A stretch of DNA of 64,000 nucleotides from CBDHDJ01 sp965261645 (GTDB lineage Bacteria > Pseudomonadota > Alphaproteobacteria > SHVV01), in NCBI GenBank assembly GCA_965261645.1, contig CBDHDJ010000004.1, positions 434,001 through 498,000 on the forward strand, in the 5' to 3' direction. Shown piece after piece: positions 56,535 to 64,000 of this stretch. Under the pieces are notes generated by a model that saw only the letters and a program-made list of their open reading frames with translations, ran no database searches and was not told where the DNA came from. Every line of letters begins with the position of its first letter. Within the stretch, counting starts at the first letter, position 1. Position numbers and translations under genes: made by a program.

Positions 56535-56960
56535 ATGGCTATCGATGAGACCGGACTCACTAAAGGTCTGGTGAGAAAATTGAACGCGCTGCGGAAATCT
56601 GTCGGCGACGACCTCGCCGAAGAGGTCTTCGCAAGGTGGCTGGAGCGGGAGGCTGCCTCACAAGCCAAGAGCAAGCCAGATCCCGTGGCGATGAAGATCG
56701 TCGAGGCTCTCGTGGGCTTTGAGAATGACCCGAAATTCAATCTCGGCAATCATGGGTACACACTGCGCCGCGCCAAAGGCAAGGGTGCGTCGGGTTTCAT
56801 CGCATACAAGAATGAAAAGGCGGATAAAGCGCCGGCCCCGTCTTCTGAAGTTGAGTCGGAGCCTCCTCGCCAAGAAGAGGCGCCAGCCATGCCCGAGCCC
56901 GAAGCGACATCATCGGCAGCGGCAGTTAACACTCCCTCAAGAGAACGTCACGGCAATTGA
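56535..56960 (+). CDS. Hypothetical protein
   Basis: 141 aa, ATG start with GAGAGG about ten bases upstream. The N-terminal half is helical (TKGLVRKLNALRKSVGDDLA and EEVFARWLEREAASQAK). A middle block NLGNHGYTLRRAKGKGASGF looks like a basic nucleic-acid-binding loop. The tail is Pro/Glu/Ser-rich and disordered. I do not recognise a family. It stands between the umuDC pair and an IS1182-type remnant and may be the last backbone gene of the element. Confidence 0.6.
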   Translation: MAIDETGLTKGLVRKLNALRKSVGDDLAEEVFARWLEREAASQAKSKPDPVAMKIVEALVGFENDPKFNLGNHGYTLRRAKGKGASGFIAYKNEKADKAPAPSSEVESEPPRQEEAPAMPEPEATSSAAAVNTPSRERHGN

Positions 56961-57133
56961 AACATCAAGAACTGTTCTGAAACATCAAGAACTTTTCGTT
57001 TTCAGAACAAGTGGGACATGTGAGCGTATTATTTAACGGAGGATATGGCTATTCTTGGTTGGAGTTAACAGCCCGTTGATTAAGTCGGCGCCGTCTGATC
57101 CTCTGGTTCCCTGATTTGCAGGGGGATTTGCCG

Positions 57134-58074
57134 ATGGCGATGGGACGGCAGAAGGATGGTCAGGGGGACCTGATGGTGAGCTGGTCGGAGATGCCGCGCT
57201 CTCCGGGTCATGTGTTTTATGACCGCTTGCAGTCGGTGCTGATCGAGGGCGGCTTCGACGCCTTTGCCGAGGCGAGCTGCCGGCCTTATTACGCGGTCCG
57301 GATGGGCGCGCCCTCGGTGCCGCCGGGGTGCTATTTCCGGATGCACCTGGTGGGCTACTTCGAGGGCATCGACAGCGAGCGCGGTCTGGAGTGGCGCTGC
57401 TCGGACTCGCTTTCGCTGCGGGCGTTCCTGCGACTGGGGAGCCGTGATCGGGTACCGGACCATTCCTGGCTGTCACGGAGCCGCACGCGCCTGCCCCATG
57501 AAGTCCACGCGGCGGTCTTCGACTGGGTTCTGGTGCTGATCGCCGAGGCGGGGCTGATCAAGGGCGAGCGCATCGGCGTCGATGCCTCGACCATGGAGGC
57601 CAACGCGGCGCTGCGGAACATCGTGCGGCGCGACAACGGCGAAGGCTACCGGGAGATGCTGGAGCGCCTGGCCCGGGAAAGCGGGGTCGAGACACCCACG
57701 GCCGAGGACCTGGCGCGTCTGGACCGGAAGCGCAAGGGCAAGAAGCTTTCCAACACGGATTGGGTTTCGAAGAGCGACCCCGAGGCCAAGATTGCCAAGA
57801 TGAAGGACGGCACGACGCATCTGGCCTACCAACAACCGTGCGCGGCTCAAGTCCGGGGTCGCCCGCGAGGCCTTCAAGCTGCGCGCCGAGATCGTCGAGC
57901 GCTGCTTTGCCCACAACCTCGATCGTGGCGGCATGCGACGAACCTGACTGCGCGGGCGAGAGTAATGTGCACAAGCGATACCTGCTCCACGTCGCCGGCC
58001 ACAATCTATCGTTACTGATGCGCCAGCTCATCGGCGCCGGCACCCCGCGGGAGGCCGTGGCGGGAGGATATTGA
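57134..58074 (+). pseudogene. IS1182-like transposase, internally deleted
   Basis: From ATG 57134 the frame reads a normal IS1182/IS5-type start (MVSWSEMPRSPGHVFYDRL; HSWLSRSRTRLPHEVHAAVF; IGVDASTMEANAALRNIVR) as far as KMKDGTTHLAYQ. The region that should carry the second catalytic Asp is missing, and the sequence resumes with SGVAREAFKLRAEIVERCF in another frame. This is followed by a stop replacing Trp (RRT-stop-LRGRE) and HKRYLLHVAGHNLSLLMRQL to the end. About 100-130 residues are gone. Confidence 0.77.
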
Positions 58075-58110
58075 CGTTGACCCCAAATCCCGGACCAGGT
58101 GTTTCTTCAC

Positions 58111-59013
58111 CTATGCGGCCTGAGCGATGGTCATATCCCTCCTGGCCTGTGCCGGCGTCCGGTAGGCGATGCTCGAGTGGCGCCGTCGTTGGTTATAGAA
58201 GATCTCGATGTACTCGAATAGCGCAGCCCTGGCCTCGCGCCGGGTAGAAAACCGGGTACGGTGCACGAGTTCGGTCTTGAGCGACCCAAAGAAGCTCTCC
58301 ATAGGGGCGTTGTCGAGGCAATTCCCCTTGCGGCTCATGGAGGCCTTGATGCCATGGAGGCGGAGCAGTTTGCGGTAGTCACCGCAGGCATATTGCACAC
58401 CGCGGTCGGAATGGTGGATCAGCCCCATGGGCAACCGGCGGTAGCGGATTGCCATCTTCAGCGCATCCTCGCACAGGACGCTCTTCAGCCGCTCGGACAT
58501 CGACCAGCCGACGATCTCCATTGTGGCCAGATCCTTGACGGCGGCGAGGTAGAGCCAGCCTTCGTCGGTCGGGATGTAGGAGATGTCAGCGAGCCAGACC
58601 GCATCGGGCGTAGCGGCTTTGAAGTTGCGGTCGAGCAGATTGGGCGCGATCGCATGGGAGTGGCGGCTGTCGGTGGTGATCGGCACCTGCCGCCTGCCTC
58701 GCGGTGGACGAATGCCGTTCTCTCGCATGAGCTTGGCGACCGTGCGCTTCGAGATGCGAAAGCCGCGGACCTTCAACTCGGCATGGATCCGAGGCGCGCC
58801 GTAGCACCTCTTGCTCTGCTCGAAGATCTCCCGGATCTCTGACCCGACCCTGTCGCGCCGGGCAGCGCGTTCAGCTCTCTTTGGGGCCGCACGCCGCCGG
58901 GCGTGGAACCAGCTGTTAGCCACCCCCAGGACCCGGCACATGAACCGGGTGGCGTGCTCTGAAGCATGGGCGGCGATGAAAGCGTGCTTCGTCTTCATGT
59001 CTTCACCGCCCAT
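58111..59013 (-). CDS. IS3-family transposase OrfB
   Basis: Up to 300 aa; an ATG at 58998 overlapping the orfA stop (ATGA) is also possible. The rve-type DDE integrase core is visible: first Asp in VWLADISYIPTDEGWLYLAA, second in GLIHHSDRGVQYACGDYRKL, Glu in NCLDNAPMESFFGSLKTELV. An N-terminal HTH_21 region (CYGAPRIHAELKVRGFRIS) precedes it. IS3 elements usually make an OrfAB fusion by -1 frameshifting; whether this copy does was not established. Intact. Confidence 0.92.
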   Translation of the reverse strand: MGGEDMKTKHAFIAAHASEHATRFMCRVLGVANSWFHARRRAAPKRAERAARRDRVGSEIREIFEQSKRCYGAPRIHAELKVRGFRISKRTVAKLMRENGIRPPRGRRQVPITTDSRHSHAIAPNLLDRNFKAATPDAVWLADISYIPTDEGWLYLAAVKDLATMEIVGWSMSERLKSVLCEDALKMAIRYRRLPMGLIHHSDRGVQYACGDYRKLLRLHGIKASMSRKGNCLDNAPMESFFGSLKTELVHRTRFSTRREARAALFEYIEIFYNQRRRHSSIAYRTPAQARRDMTIAQAA

Positions 59014-59294
59014 TGAGCGAAAAAAGCCGAGGCTTTGCGTAGAACCTCAACCTCCTCCGTCAGCCGCTTGTTATCCCGGCGAAGCTGCACCAGTTCAGCG
59101 GCCTCGGCTTTCTGCGCCGCGGTCGCCGCGGCCGAGCCCGCGGCCTCAAGCTCGAGCCGCCAGGTCTTCAGCTGCGTTGGCGTGACGCCGAGCTCGGCAG
59201 CCACACTGCTATGCGTCGCACCCGGCTCCGACAGCCGGGCAACCGACTGTTCCTTGTATTCCGGCGAAAATCGCCGCCTCGTCTGCTTTGTCAT
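58995..59294 (-). CDS. IS3-family transposase OrfA
   Basis: 99 aa. An HTH_Tnp_1 domain (RRRFSPEYKEQSVARLSEPG; THSSVAAELGVTPTQLKTWR) is followed by a leucine-zipper-like coiled coil (LVQLRRDNKRLTEEVEVLRK). It binds the element's ends and regulates OrfAB. Ends in an ATGA overlap with orfB. Confidence 0.9.
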   Translation of the reverse strand: MTKQTRRRFSPEYKEQSVARLSEPGATHSSVAAELGVTPTQLKTWRLELEAAGSAAATAAQKAEAAELVQLRRDNKRLTEEVEVLRKASAFFAQWAVKT

Positions 59295-59541
59295 CTCGTC
59301 CCTCCAGGTCGGTAGTTAATTTACCGCCTGGTCCGGGATCCGGGAGCAACGTCATTCCTCCGCTGACCCCTTTCCACCGACCGCGCCACTCACTACTATC
59401 AATTCGCTGAGCCGTCTGAACCTTCACCAACCGGAACGCAGACTATAAATCGGCTCCACAACCTCTCCCCCACCCGTGACCAGCGGCCCACCACCTGTTT
59501 GGAGCCTTCCACCAAGTACAATAGAGAATAAGTAAATGAAC

Positions 59542-59584
59542 CTTGCCTATCCGGTTATCACCCACACCCACTATATGTAGTGTG
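59542..59584 (+). repeat. Left terminal inverted repeat
   Basis: A 43-bp repeat. Its first 22 bp are identical to the reverse complement of the right end, with two mismatches further in. Confidence 0.92.
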
Positions 59585-59712
59585 TCTCCTTGGACTGCAG
59601 GCAAGGGCCGGCGCAGGCGCATTGAGGAGGCGATCCGGCTAATTCTTGATTGTTCTGAAAACCGAACCGGATTTTAATTCACGTCACGTACTTAACATCG
59701 GGGGACGGAACG

Positions 59713-60021
59713 GTGGCGACCAAGGGAAAAACGAAGAAACCCACGGCCAGACGGGAAGCTGCTGATGAAACGACATCGTCTGAGCGATTGACGGCACTAG
59801 TCGAAGAAAGCGACGCGCTGGCACGAATCGTTGCGAAGAACCCGTCCGCGCCTGTTAGTCTCCTGCGCGTTTTGAGTCGCAGCGAAGACGAAGCGACACG
59901 CAAGAACGTGGTTCTCAATCCGTTTACTCCATATGACGTATTGAGCGAACTTGAAAACCAGTTCACAGAGCTATTTGTGAATAATCCGGCACTCGAATCC
60001 TACAATTCAATGAAGCTCTGA
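59713..60021 (+). CDS. Small LRV-like (leucine-rich repeat variant) protein carried by the MITE-like element
   Basis: 102 aa starting with GTG after GGGGACGG. A basic, Thr/Lys-rich head (ATKGKTKKPTARREA) is followed by two to three short units of the pattern NPxxPxxLLxxL (IVAKNPSAPVSLLRVLSRSE; VVLNPFTPYDVLSELENQF; FVNNPALES). These resemble the LRV repeat, an alpha/3-10 helix solenoid. Full LRV domains are longer, so this is a short form. It is the only gene between the two terminal repeats, hence a passenger gene. Confidence 0.55.
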   Translation: MATKGKTKKPTARREAADETTSSERLTALVEESDALARIVAKNPSAPVSLLRVLSRSEDEATRKNVVLNPFTPYDVLSELENQFTELFVNNPALESYNSMKL

Positions 60022-60253
60022 TTTCCTGGAATATTCCATCGGTGTGGTTCACCTCCGATTTCAGATAAATTTCAATGAAGTGACGGTCCTTTATGCAACG
60101 TGGCGTTTTGCCAAATCCGACTCAATGATTAGGATTTCCACCACGCTAAAGTGTCGCCTAAAAGCCGCTACAATGCCGTCCGAGTCCCTGCTCGGCATCG
60201 CTGGAGATATCTCCGCTTCGACCTGCACCGAGCTTTACTCAGGAAAATGGGTG

Positions 60254-60296
60254 CACACTACATAAAGTGGGTGGGGGTGATAACCGGATAGGCAAG
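60254..60296 (-). repeat. Right terminal inverted repeat
   Basis: Reverse-complement partner of 59542-59584. Its outer end GGCAAG abuts the duplicated octamer containing the start codon of the next gene. Confidence 0.92.
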
Positions 60297-60298
60297 AA

Positions 60299-60808
60299 AT
60301 GAACATAACGGCACTCTCTAACATTCAACTACGAAACCAGGTTCGCGGCGCACTTTCGAACACATCAACACCAGCTAAACTTACCTCCCTTGCGAGCGCA
60401 AGACGACTTCTAAACAACCCTGACACGACGATCTTCACCAATATACTTTGCACTACCGACCTAGAAGATACCTTCTATGGTCCTCCATTTGCTCCCCACA
60501 CTTCCTCACTTTATCGAATCAATCGGCGGCACCCTATTGCCCTTGAGTTAGAACTGACTATCCAACTCACACGTCTACACCATCATCTAGATCGATTGCT
60601 CGCCGCTGCTGCCGATATTGGACGAATAAACGACACTTTATTAAAACGCGATGTAACTGCGGCATTAGCGTTGTTAGAAATTTTTCGAGACACTTACGGC
60701 GTTTCCACATTTCTTGCAAAAAGTTTGCTTTTCTCCATTTCGCGTTACTTCAAACTCACCCGCCTTCCGATGACAGTTCTCTGCATTCCCGATCGTCATC
60801 CTTATTGA
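60299..60808 (+). CDS. N-terminal piece of a large helical signalling protein (kinase-like protein, part 1)
   Basis: 169 aa. The ATG at 60299 lies within the right copy of the target duplication of the element just upstream. Composition is AT-rich, unlike the mobile-element backbone. The sequence is mostly helical, with a TPR-like stretch (INDTLLKRDVTAALALLEIF; GVSTFLAKSLLFSISRYF). It stops at 60808, overlapping the next frame by four bases. Because parts 2 and 3 continue directly and are in one frame with each other, the three probably derive from a single protein of about 990 residues. Confidence 0.5.
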   Translation: MNITALSNIQLRNQVRGALSNTSTPAKLTSLASARRLLNNPDTTIFTNILCTTDLEDTFYGPPFAPHTSSLYRINRRHPIALELELTIQLTRLHHHLDRLLAAAADIGRINDTLLKRDVTAALALLEIFRDTYGVSTFLAKSLLFSISRYFKLTRLPMTVLCIPDRHPY

Positions 60809-61047
60809 ATAGCCTTCTTGGGCATCACGAATCTCGTCGCTATTCTCAATACATTAACCTCATACTAGACAACTTTGACATCGACACTTCTTGTTTCCAA
60901 ATCCGACACGATCATTTACAGATTTGGAAACGCTCCCTAGATCAGGCTCCCCGAACAACTCTCTTAAATCTTATAATGCAACGTACACTGTATCCCACCC
61001 AACTCGCTACCATATTGCACTCTGAGGGACTGTTGTTTTTTTCGTGA
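60805..61047 (+). CDS. Middle piece of the large signalling protein (part 2)
   Basis: 80 aa; a TTG at 60805 overlaps the preceding stop. Helical (YSQYINLILDNFDIDTSCFQ; LYPTQLATILHSEGLLFF). A single TGA (61045-61047) separates it from part 3 in the same frame, and part 3 has no good start codon of its own. A frameshift near 60800 and this nonsense codon therefore look like lesions in one gene, unless TTG re-initiation occurs. Confidence 0.45.
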   Translation: MNSLLGHHESRRYSQYINLILDNFDIDTSCFQIRHDHLQIWKRSLDQAPRTTLLNLIMQRTLYPTQLATILHSEGLLFFS

Positions 61048-61065
61048 TCAAGTCTACTTGATCTT

Positions 61066-63270
61066 TTGGCCGATTTTCTCACACTTAGTCACCACCCTAA
61101 ACTACTTCCTCCGCCACTAAAAACATTTTTGCCTACTGATGCCTTTAGCGAACTTCGCAACTCCGTCCGACCAACAAAACACTCTATTGCAACGTTTCTG
61201 AACACCACGCAAACCGAGATATCGGAACAAGCCGCTTATCGCGCTTCTTTCGCCTTTGCGGAACTTCGCCAGTTCACACGATGGCGACAAGCATTGGACA
61301 ACGAACTTTGTCAACGCGATCACATGCTTGACATCCCGATTGAACATCCCTTTTCCTACTTCCCTAACAGCCTTACACTTGTGGCTCTTTGCACTCAAGA
61401 CGCTAGCCCCATGCGCTCACTACAAAGGTTTGAGCCCACTCGCTCTCAGATGTTTCTCCGAACCGTTGCCGTATTAAATCAGCTTCGCAAGGGAGCAGAA
61501 CTCTCGAAACTGTCTGCACTACACATTCGACTACTTTTATCGCAAACCGCTAACTTTTCTAAGTTACTTACGGAGCACGAACTCCTTCGACTTCGAGCGC
61601 AAAGCGAAAAAGATGAGTCTCATATAATTTGTTTTCTCTCCATGGTCATGTTGAACGAACAGAAACCAAACGAAGACTTGGAATTCGAAATGAGAATGAC
61701 CTTTCAAAAGGTCGTTCAAGACGAATACAGCTCCAGTATTCTGGCTTTCCTGGTTTGGCTCTTTGACAGAACTCCCAACCTATGCCCGCCGATGGTAGAG
61801 TTGTTCGACATTTCCTTCCTCGAGCGTTTGTATCTTTTACACGACTCCTTTGAAATCGTACTATCGACGAGGGAAGAAATATGCAGATGGGCGGCCCGGC
61901 ATCTCAATGCTCCGGAATTGAACAAGGTAGCAAATAGACTCGCACTCGACCGCAAGGTTCGTCAAATTCGAGGAGCGATTGACGACATCAGAATATTCGT
62001 TGACGAGCTTCGATACCAGCAATGGGGCCACGACAATCTTTCCCCGGTTCTCAGAAAGTATGAACGAACGGTCTCGGTCTCGGCTACACCTCTCCAAGAA
62101 AGAGCCGTGCCAGGAGGGGCAACAGCCGCGGACCGGGCAGGCAAGCCGATGGGGGCGTATTACTGGTTTTCTTACGCTTGCGAGATGGCCTTTAGAGAAT
62201 TTTGCCATAACAAAACCTTCGGTATCGACTCCTATTTGAGCAGGAGGGTCAGGCACGGAACACTTGCTGGGACATTGGTAGCTCCCATTCAAGACAAAGT
62301 GAACCAGTTTCGCCGCTCCGGGGGTACGGTTACATTAAACGAAGATAATAGAGTGATAGACGATATGATGGAGCGATACCGATCGGCAATCGATACGCTA
62401 AGGGATGAACTACTCCACTTTCGGTCCAAGGACAAGGAAAGGGCTCTGTTGCACACTGGCGCTACTAGCACAAGGGCCAGAGCATTGATGGAACAAGACT
62501 TTCAAGTTAAGATGCTAGGCTACTTAGATAAAGGTTATTCCAACGCTGATCTTTGTCCTCTGTTTTTGGAGCATTGCTGGTATTTGCTGGCCGGAGATTT
62601 GTTTCGAGTGCGCGATGAACTTCACAATTATTTCGAGAGATCGGTGCGGCCCCTATTTAGAGGGGTGACAAAGCAGTTGCATCGACCAGGGGATTGGCGC
62701 CCTCTGTTATCCGACATCGACCGCACGGCCGAGGGTTTGTTTTCTACGGTCGCTAGTTGGTTTTCCCGCTCGCAGGGACCAAGCATGACAGTCACTGTAA
62801 AGGAGTTGGTCGAGGTAGTAGCCCAGGAAGTCAAACAGTACCGGCCCGGCTATGAGGCCCAATATGAAATTGCAGGTACTGGCGACGCAAGCCTGATGGG
62901 CTTAACTTACCAGACTTCTTACGATATTTTATACATTTGCTTTGCCAATGTTGCCGCTTACGCTAACCCGACGGCTGTGACCCGCGTAAAGGCTGGGTTC
63001 GTTACAGTGAATGGAGACAAGCAGAATCGCTTTAGACTATCTGTGACGTCTTCACATGGGCCTAATACGCCGGATGACGCCGTGCGCAAAGCTATCCAAC
63101 ACGCGTTGGCCAGCGATGAGACGGGCGATTCCATGATACGTGAAGGAAACACAGGTTTGGCAAAGGCACGCGCATTGATGGAAGCGTATGGTCCGGGCGG
63201 GGCCTTTGGTTGGTCGGTCAAGGATGGCATGCTCACAGTTGAAGTTATATTACTAATAATTTTGGTATAG
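61066..63270 (+). CDS. Histidine-kinase-like protein with degenerate GHKL ATPase domain (part 3)
   Basis: 734 aa from a weak TTG at 61066. About 450 N-terminal residues are helical without a recognised domain, containing FGIDSYLSRRVRHGTLAG. From about residue 560 a DHp-like helical pair (DELHNYFERSVRPLFRG; LLSDIDRTAEGLFSTVASWF) leads into a HATPase-like fold: N-box-like ILYICFANVAAYANP, a G1 box lacking DxGxG, and G2-like GNTGLAKARALMEAYGPGG. No membrane segment is apparent, so it is cytoplasmic. Two receiver genes follow at once, implying phosphotransfer. The G1 loss means ATP binding needs testing. Confidence 0.65.
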   Translation: MADFLTLSHHPKLLPPPLKTFLPTDAFSELRNSVRPTKHSIATFLNTTQTEISEQAAYRASFAFAELRQFTRWRQALDNELCQRDHMLDIPIEHPFSYFPNSLTLVALCTQDASPMRSLQRFEPTRSQMFLRTVAVLNQLRKGAELSKLSALHIRLLLSQTANFSKLLTEHELLRLRAQSEKDESHIICFLSMVMLNEQKPNEDLEFEMRMTFQKVVQDEYSSSILAFLVWLFDRTPNLCPPMVELFDISFLERLYLLHDSFEIVLSTREEICRWAARHLNAPELNKVANRLALDRKVRQIRGAIDDIRIFVDELRYQQWGHDNLSPVLRKYERTVSVSATPLQERAVPGGATAADRAGKPMGAYYWFSYACEMAFREFCHNKTFGIDSYLSRRVRHGTLAGTLVAPIQDKVNQFRRSGGTVTLNEDNRVIDDMMERYRSAIDTLRDELLHFRSKDKERALLHTGATSTRARALMEQDFQVKMLGYLDKGYSNADLCPLFLEHCWYLLAGDLFRVRDELHNYFERSVRPLFRGVTKQLHRPGDWRPLLSDIDRTAEGLFSTVASWFSRSQGPSMTVTVKELVEVVAQEVKQYRPGYEAQYEIAGTGDASLMGLTYQTSYDILYICFANVAAYANPTAVTRVKAGFVTVNGDKQNRFRLSVTSSHGPNTPDDAVRKAIQHALASDETGDSMIREGNTGLAKARALMEAYGPGGAFGWSVKDGMLTVEVILLIILV

Positions 63271-63281
63271 AGGATATTGCC

Positions 63282-63728
63282 ATGCGCATTTTGATAGTCG
63301 AGGACGACGAGTTTAAGGCCGAACAATTGCGTCCCATATTACGTGGAAGGGGTGAGATCGTTTTGGTGCAATCGGTTCGGGAAGCTGTTGTATTAGCTCT
63401 GAAAACGGATTTTGATCTTATTATTTTGGATATGGCACTCCCTACCTTTACCAAAAGCCTGTTGTCATCGGGAGGAACAGCGCAAGCGCAAGGTGGCATG
63501 GAAGTTATACGAGCTCTCAAGTCTCGGCGCGCGTCGGTCCCCATAATAATTGTTTCGCAGTATCCGGATCTCGAAATAGAGGGTTCTTTTTTGGCGTTGC
63601 AATCGTGCCCAGCAATTTTAAGAGAACGCTACGATGTCAAGTTAGTTGGTGCTGTTCTCTTTGATTTCGATGATCGAAGTTGGGAAGAAAGATTTAGAGG
63701 CTTGCTGGAGGAAGCATGCGAATTCTAA
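63282..63728 (+). CDS. Stand-alone response-regulator receiver protein
   Basis: 148 aa, ATG with GAGGAT upstream, 12 bp after the kinase-like gene. The receiver fold starts MRILIVEDDEFKAEQL with the acidic pair at residues 7-9. The phospho-acceptor is Asp50 in LIILDMALP, and the Thr/Ser site is in IIIVSQYPD. The conserved Lys of the last strand is not found (VLFDFDDRSWEERF instead). No output domain. It overlaps the next gene by 13 bp. It may act as a phosphate sink or intermediate. Confidence 0.82.
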   Translation: MRILIVEDDEFKAEQLRPILRGRGEIVLVQSVREAVVLALKTDFDLIILDMALPTFTKSLLSSGGTAQAQGGMEVIRALKSRRASVPIIIVSQYPDLEIEGSFLALQSCPAILRERYDVKLVGAVLFDFDDRSWEERFRGLLEEACEF

Positions 63729-64000
63729 TAATCGAGGATGATCATGACAAAGCAACAACGATTGCAATAGCCATTCGCAGCTTTGGTACCAAGTATGATC
63801 CAGTAGTTTGCGCGAGCTTGGCAAGTGCCGTTCAAAGCCTCGAGCGGAACAGAGTCGACCTGATTATACTGGATTTGATGTTGCCTCTAGCCGCAGGAGG
63901 CACACCTATTGACGCGGGACTAGAATTGATACGAATTGTGGAGTTATCGATAAATAACAAGAATGCACAACTTGTCGCGCTCACCGCATATGAGGAACTG
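63716..64000 (+). CDS. Second response-regulator receiver protein (3' end outside window)
   Basis: ATG 63716, overlapping the previous gene by 13 bp, and cut by the window end after 95 codons. It begins MRILIIEDDHDKATTIAIAI. The phospho-acceptor is Asp53 in LIILDLMLP, followed by the Thr of ALTAYEEL. Whether an output or effector domain follows cannot be seen. In Detocs-type defence systems the last gene is a receiver-effector fusion, so the sequence just beyond the window is decisive. Confidence 0.8.
   Translation, partial: MRILIIEDDHDKATTIAIAIRSFGTKYDPVVCASLASAVQSLERNRVDLIILDLMLPLAAGGTPIDAGLELIRIVELSINNKNAQLVALTAYEEL

Larger units (their letters stand above)
58072..59354 (-). mobile_element. 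IS3-family insertion sequence (1283 bp)
   Basis: Ends begin TGACGTTG (58072) and finish CAACGTCA (59354). The inverted repeats extend about 28 bp with mismatches and share ATCCCGGACCAGG. It carries orfA and orfB. No clear 3-4 bp target duplication is seen. The left end coincides with the stop codon of the IS1182-like remnant. Confidence 0.85.
59542..60296. mobile_element. Transposase-less (MITE-like) element of 755 bp with 43-bp terminal inverted repeats and 8-bp target duplication
   Basis: The left end (59542-59584) and right end (60254-60296) are inverted repeats matching at 41 of 43 positions, starting CTTGCCTATCCGG. Immediately outside both ends is the octamer AAATGAAC (59534-59541 and 60297-60304), a perfect target-site duplication. 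No transposase is inside, only one small plausible gene. Eight-base duplications are known for several IS families (IS1595, ISL3, IS66, IS6). The family here is not identified. The right-hand octamer contains the ATG of the next gene. Confidence 0.9.

Noticed and set aside
60044..60265. 73-aa frame inside the MITE-like element
   Set aside because: It runs into the right terminal repeat, has no ribosome site and no domain. The LRV-like frame before it is far more convincing.
1..64000. TGA read as tryptophan
   Set aside because: Considered because of several Trp-to-TGA sites, but many intact genes (mgdC, mgsBC, gmaS, orfA) end with TGA followed by normal starts.
1..64000. CRISPR arrays, tRNA or rRNA genes
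   Set aside because: No regularly spaced repeats and no cloverleaf or rRNA-like segments were noticed on either strand.

Overview
The window is GC-rich DNA with alphaproteobacterial-type gene content, carried as a chromosomal metabolic block followed by a long piece of conjugative plasmid or integrative element and then a small AT-rich island. Many long antisense open frames are GC-skew shadows and were discarded. No rRNA, tRNA or CRISPR array was seen. Several genes carry single-base frameshifts, and a few carry TGG-to-TGA changes, so true decay and sequence error cannot be separated without reads.

Region 1 (1-16.5 kb) is metabolic. After the 3' part of a frameshifted cyclase-type TPR gene and a small cupin comes an apparently complete N-methylglutamate pathway for methylamine-type C1/N assimilation. 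It has a four-subunit sarcosine-oxidase-type dehydrogenase (mgdABCD), an XRE-cupin regulator with a candidate operator/promoter, N-methylglutamate synthase (mgsA plus an mgsB-mgsC fusion), an 841-aa GltD-like flavoprotein with an extra C-terminal domain, and a gamma-glutamylmethylamide synthetase (gmaS). A glutathione transferase and a TauD-type dioxygenase follow. Together they would glutamylate methylamine, transfer the methylamino group to glutamate and oxidise N-methylglutamate.

Region 2 (16.5-27.4 kb) is a patchwork. It holds truncated universal-stress and Rieske dioxygenase genes, an IS6 element, an IS1380 remnant, a small exported protein, and a type I secretion operon (HlyD adaptor, ABC exporter, six-module PPC-repeat substrate). 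Remnants of a tyrosine integrase and a MmeI-like DNA methyltransferase mark the edge of the mobile element.

Region 3 (27.4-56.5 kb) is mobile-element backbone, nearly all on the minus strand: MobF relaxase-helicase, DUF2493 protein, Toprim primase, SSB, exported HNH nuclease, tandem IS110 copies, a 1533-aa methyltransferase/Strawberry-notch helicase, a VWA / DUF3150 / MoxR-type ATPase module, DUF2958, a GHKL ATPase, a ParB-like protein and UmuC with a catalytically dead UmuD. No type IV secretion genes are inside the window. A perfect 47-bp inverted repeat lies inside the VWA gene.

Region 4 (56.5-64 kb) holds an IS1182-type remnant, an IS3 element and a 755-bp transposase-less element with 43-bp terminal inverted repeats and a perfect 8-bp target duplication, which carries a small leucine-rich-repeat-variant gene. 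That element sits exactly at the start codon of an AT-rich locus encoding a large histidine-kinase-like protein (broken into three frames) and two stand-alone receiver proteins, the second running off the window end. The architecture resembles defence two-component systems of the Detocs type and is the best candidate here for an undescribed system.
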